A DNA stretch of 64,000 nt, taken from contig NZ_KB895412.1 in assembly GCF_000374845.1 (NCBI RefSeq), positions 186,001 through 250,000 on the forward strand. Reading direction: 5' to 3'. Positions 63,243 through 64,000 of this stretch are shown piece after piece (the stretch's first letter is position 1; each line of letters begins with the position of its first letter). The notes beneath the pieces were generated by a model, which was not told where the DNA came from, ran no database searches, and worked only from the letters and a program-made list of their open reading frames with translations. The position numbers and the translations under genes were made by a program. This DNA is from Paenibacillus terrigena DSM 21567. GTDB taxonomy: Bacteria; Bacillota; Bacilli; Paenibacillales; Paenibacillaceae.

Positions 63243-64000
63243 ATGATCGCCATGGAAACGAAGGATTTGAGTCTTGCGTATGGTGATGCGCTCATATTTA
63301 ATAAATTGAATTTTGCCATTCCAAAAGGCGAGATTACGGTCTTCGTCGGCAGCAATGGCTGTGGGAAGTCCACGCTGCTGCGCTCCCTCGCACGCTTAAT
63401 TAAGCCGAAGGACGGGACAGTTCTGTTAGATGGCAGTGAAATTGCCAAGCTGTCGACGAAGGAAGTGGCAAGGCGTCTAGCCATCCTGCCGCAAGGGCCC
63501 ATTGCCCCGGAGGGGCTTACGGTGCTGCAGCTGATTAAGCAGGGACGCTACCCATATCAATCCTGGCTTCGGCAATGGTCGCAAGAAGATGAGGACATGG
63601 TGAAGCAGGCGCTTGAAGCGACAGGTATGACGCCATTCGCAGAGCGGACGGTCGATTCCTTGTCGGGAGGGCAGCGGCAAAGAGCATGGATTGCGCTAAC
63701 CTTAGCGCAGGGGACGGATACCATCTTGCTGGATGAGCCTACGACTTATCTGGATTTGACGCATCAGATTGATGTCTTGGACTTGTTATACGAATTGAAT
63801 GAGCGTGAGAATCGGACCATCATTATGGTGCTGCATGATATTAATCTCGCCTGTCGATATGCGCACCATATGGTTGCAATCAAAGACAACCGGATCTGGG
63901 CGGCAGGCAAGCCGGAGGAGATCGTAAATGCCGAGCTCATGTCCTCGGTATTCGGCATGGAATGCGTGATCTCGCAGGATCCGTTGTTCGGCACACCGAT
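63243..64000 (+). CDS. yusV: ABC ATPase of the siderophore system (YusV/FhuC type), 3' truncated
   Basis: Starts at ATG 63243 (SD GAGGGGG) and is open to the window edge (252 codons seen; family about 265-275). Walker A GSNGCGKST, Q-loop ILPQGP, signature LSGGQRQR, Walker B TILLDEPTTYLDLTHQ, H-loop MVLHDINLACRYAHH are all present. It powers import through YfiZ/YfhA, 26 bp after yfhA, so the three genes form one Fur-controlled operon. Only a few C-terminal residues are missing. Confidence 0.93.
   Translation, partial: MIAMETKDLSLAYGDALIFNKLNFAIPKGEITVFVGSNGCGKSTLLRSLARLIKPKDGTVLLDGSEIAKLSTKEVARRLAILPQGPIAPEGLTVLQLIKQGRYPYQSWLRQWSQEDEDMVKQALEATGMTPFAERTVDSLSGGQRQRAWIALTLAQGTDTILLDEPTTYLDLTHQIDVLDLLYELNERENRTIIMVLHDINLACRYAHHMVAIKDNRIWAAGKPEEIVNAELMSSVFGMECVISQDPLFGTP

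Overview
The window looks like chromosomal DNA of a spore-forming, low-to-mid GC Firmicute, most likely Paenibacillus or a close relative. The evidence is an alpha/beta-type small acid-soluble spore protein, S-layer-homology (SLH) surface proteins, YesM/YesN-type two-component systems, strong AGGAGG ribosome binding sites, and many genes matching the Bacillus subtilis sigV-rsiV, ytcD/ytbD/ytbE, dbpA, ptsG and yfiY/yfiZ/yfhA genes. I found no tRNA, rRNA, transposase, prophage or CRISPR array. Most genes are single-gene or two-gene units separated by clear hairpin terminators.

Layout. 1-4.8 kb: end of a dexB-like glucan 1,6-alpha-glucosidase, a phosphotransferase, a P1-family (DmpA-like) peptidase, a degenerate lamin-tail-like fragment, an SASP gene and a lone SUKH/SMI1 gene. 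4.9-13.3 kb: an EamA exporter with a TetR regulator that share one operator sequence; the ytbE-ytbD / ytcD divergon; VOC and GyrI-like proteins; an MFS exporter next to a receiver-less OmpR-type regulator. 13.6-17.2 kb: DbpA RNA helicase, a small membrane protein, and the SigV-RsiV envelope-stress pair. 17.5-21.8 kb: a 1357-residue NHL/FN3/SLH surface protein followed by the ruins of another SLH gene. 22-29 kb: SelO, then a XylFII-LytS-YesN-like sugar-sensing operon with a XylE-type symporter directly downstream. 29-38.3 kb: chemoreceptor, diguanylate cyclase, KtrB/KtrD-type K+ channel, MFS plus ArsR, an orphan MraY homologue and a lipoprotein amidohydrolase. 38.5-46.5 kb: a double-kinase hybrid sensor, EamA/LysR divergon, PtsG without an EIIA domain, class II aldolase. 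46.9-59.8 kb: a gene broken by one in-frame TGA, an ECF sigma factor fused to a DUF1835-type protein, an SLH/Ig-repeat surface protein, GNAT and Dph6-like enzymes, a glycosyltransferase with a period-3 basic tail, an NlpC/P60 hydrolase, an HxlR/oxidoreductase divergon, VOC and GNAT proteins. 60-64 kb: a siderophore-uptake locus (yfiY / yfiZ-yfhA-ATPase) with two Fur boxes; the ATPase gene runs off the window end.

Themes: cell-envelope sensing and display (SigV/RsiV, two SLH proteins plus a remnant, NlpC/P60, MraY paralogue), sugar acquisition (DexB, XylE module, PtsG, Fba), and many small regulator-transporter pairs in which candidate operators can be read directly. The most unusual features are the sigma factor-DUF1835 fusion with a strong internal translation start, the orphan MraY/lipoprotein pair, the receiver-less OmpR-type regulator, and the glycosyltransferase tail.
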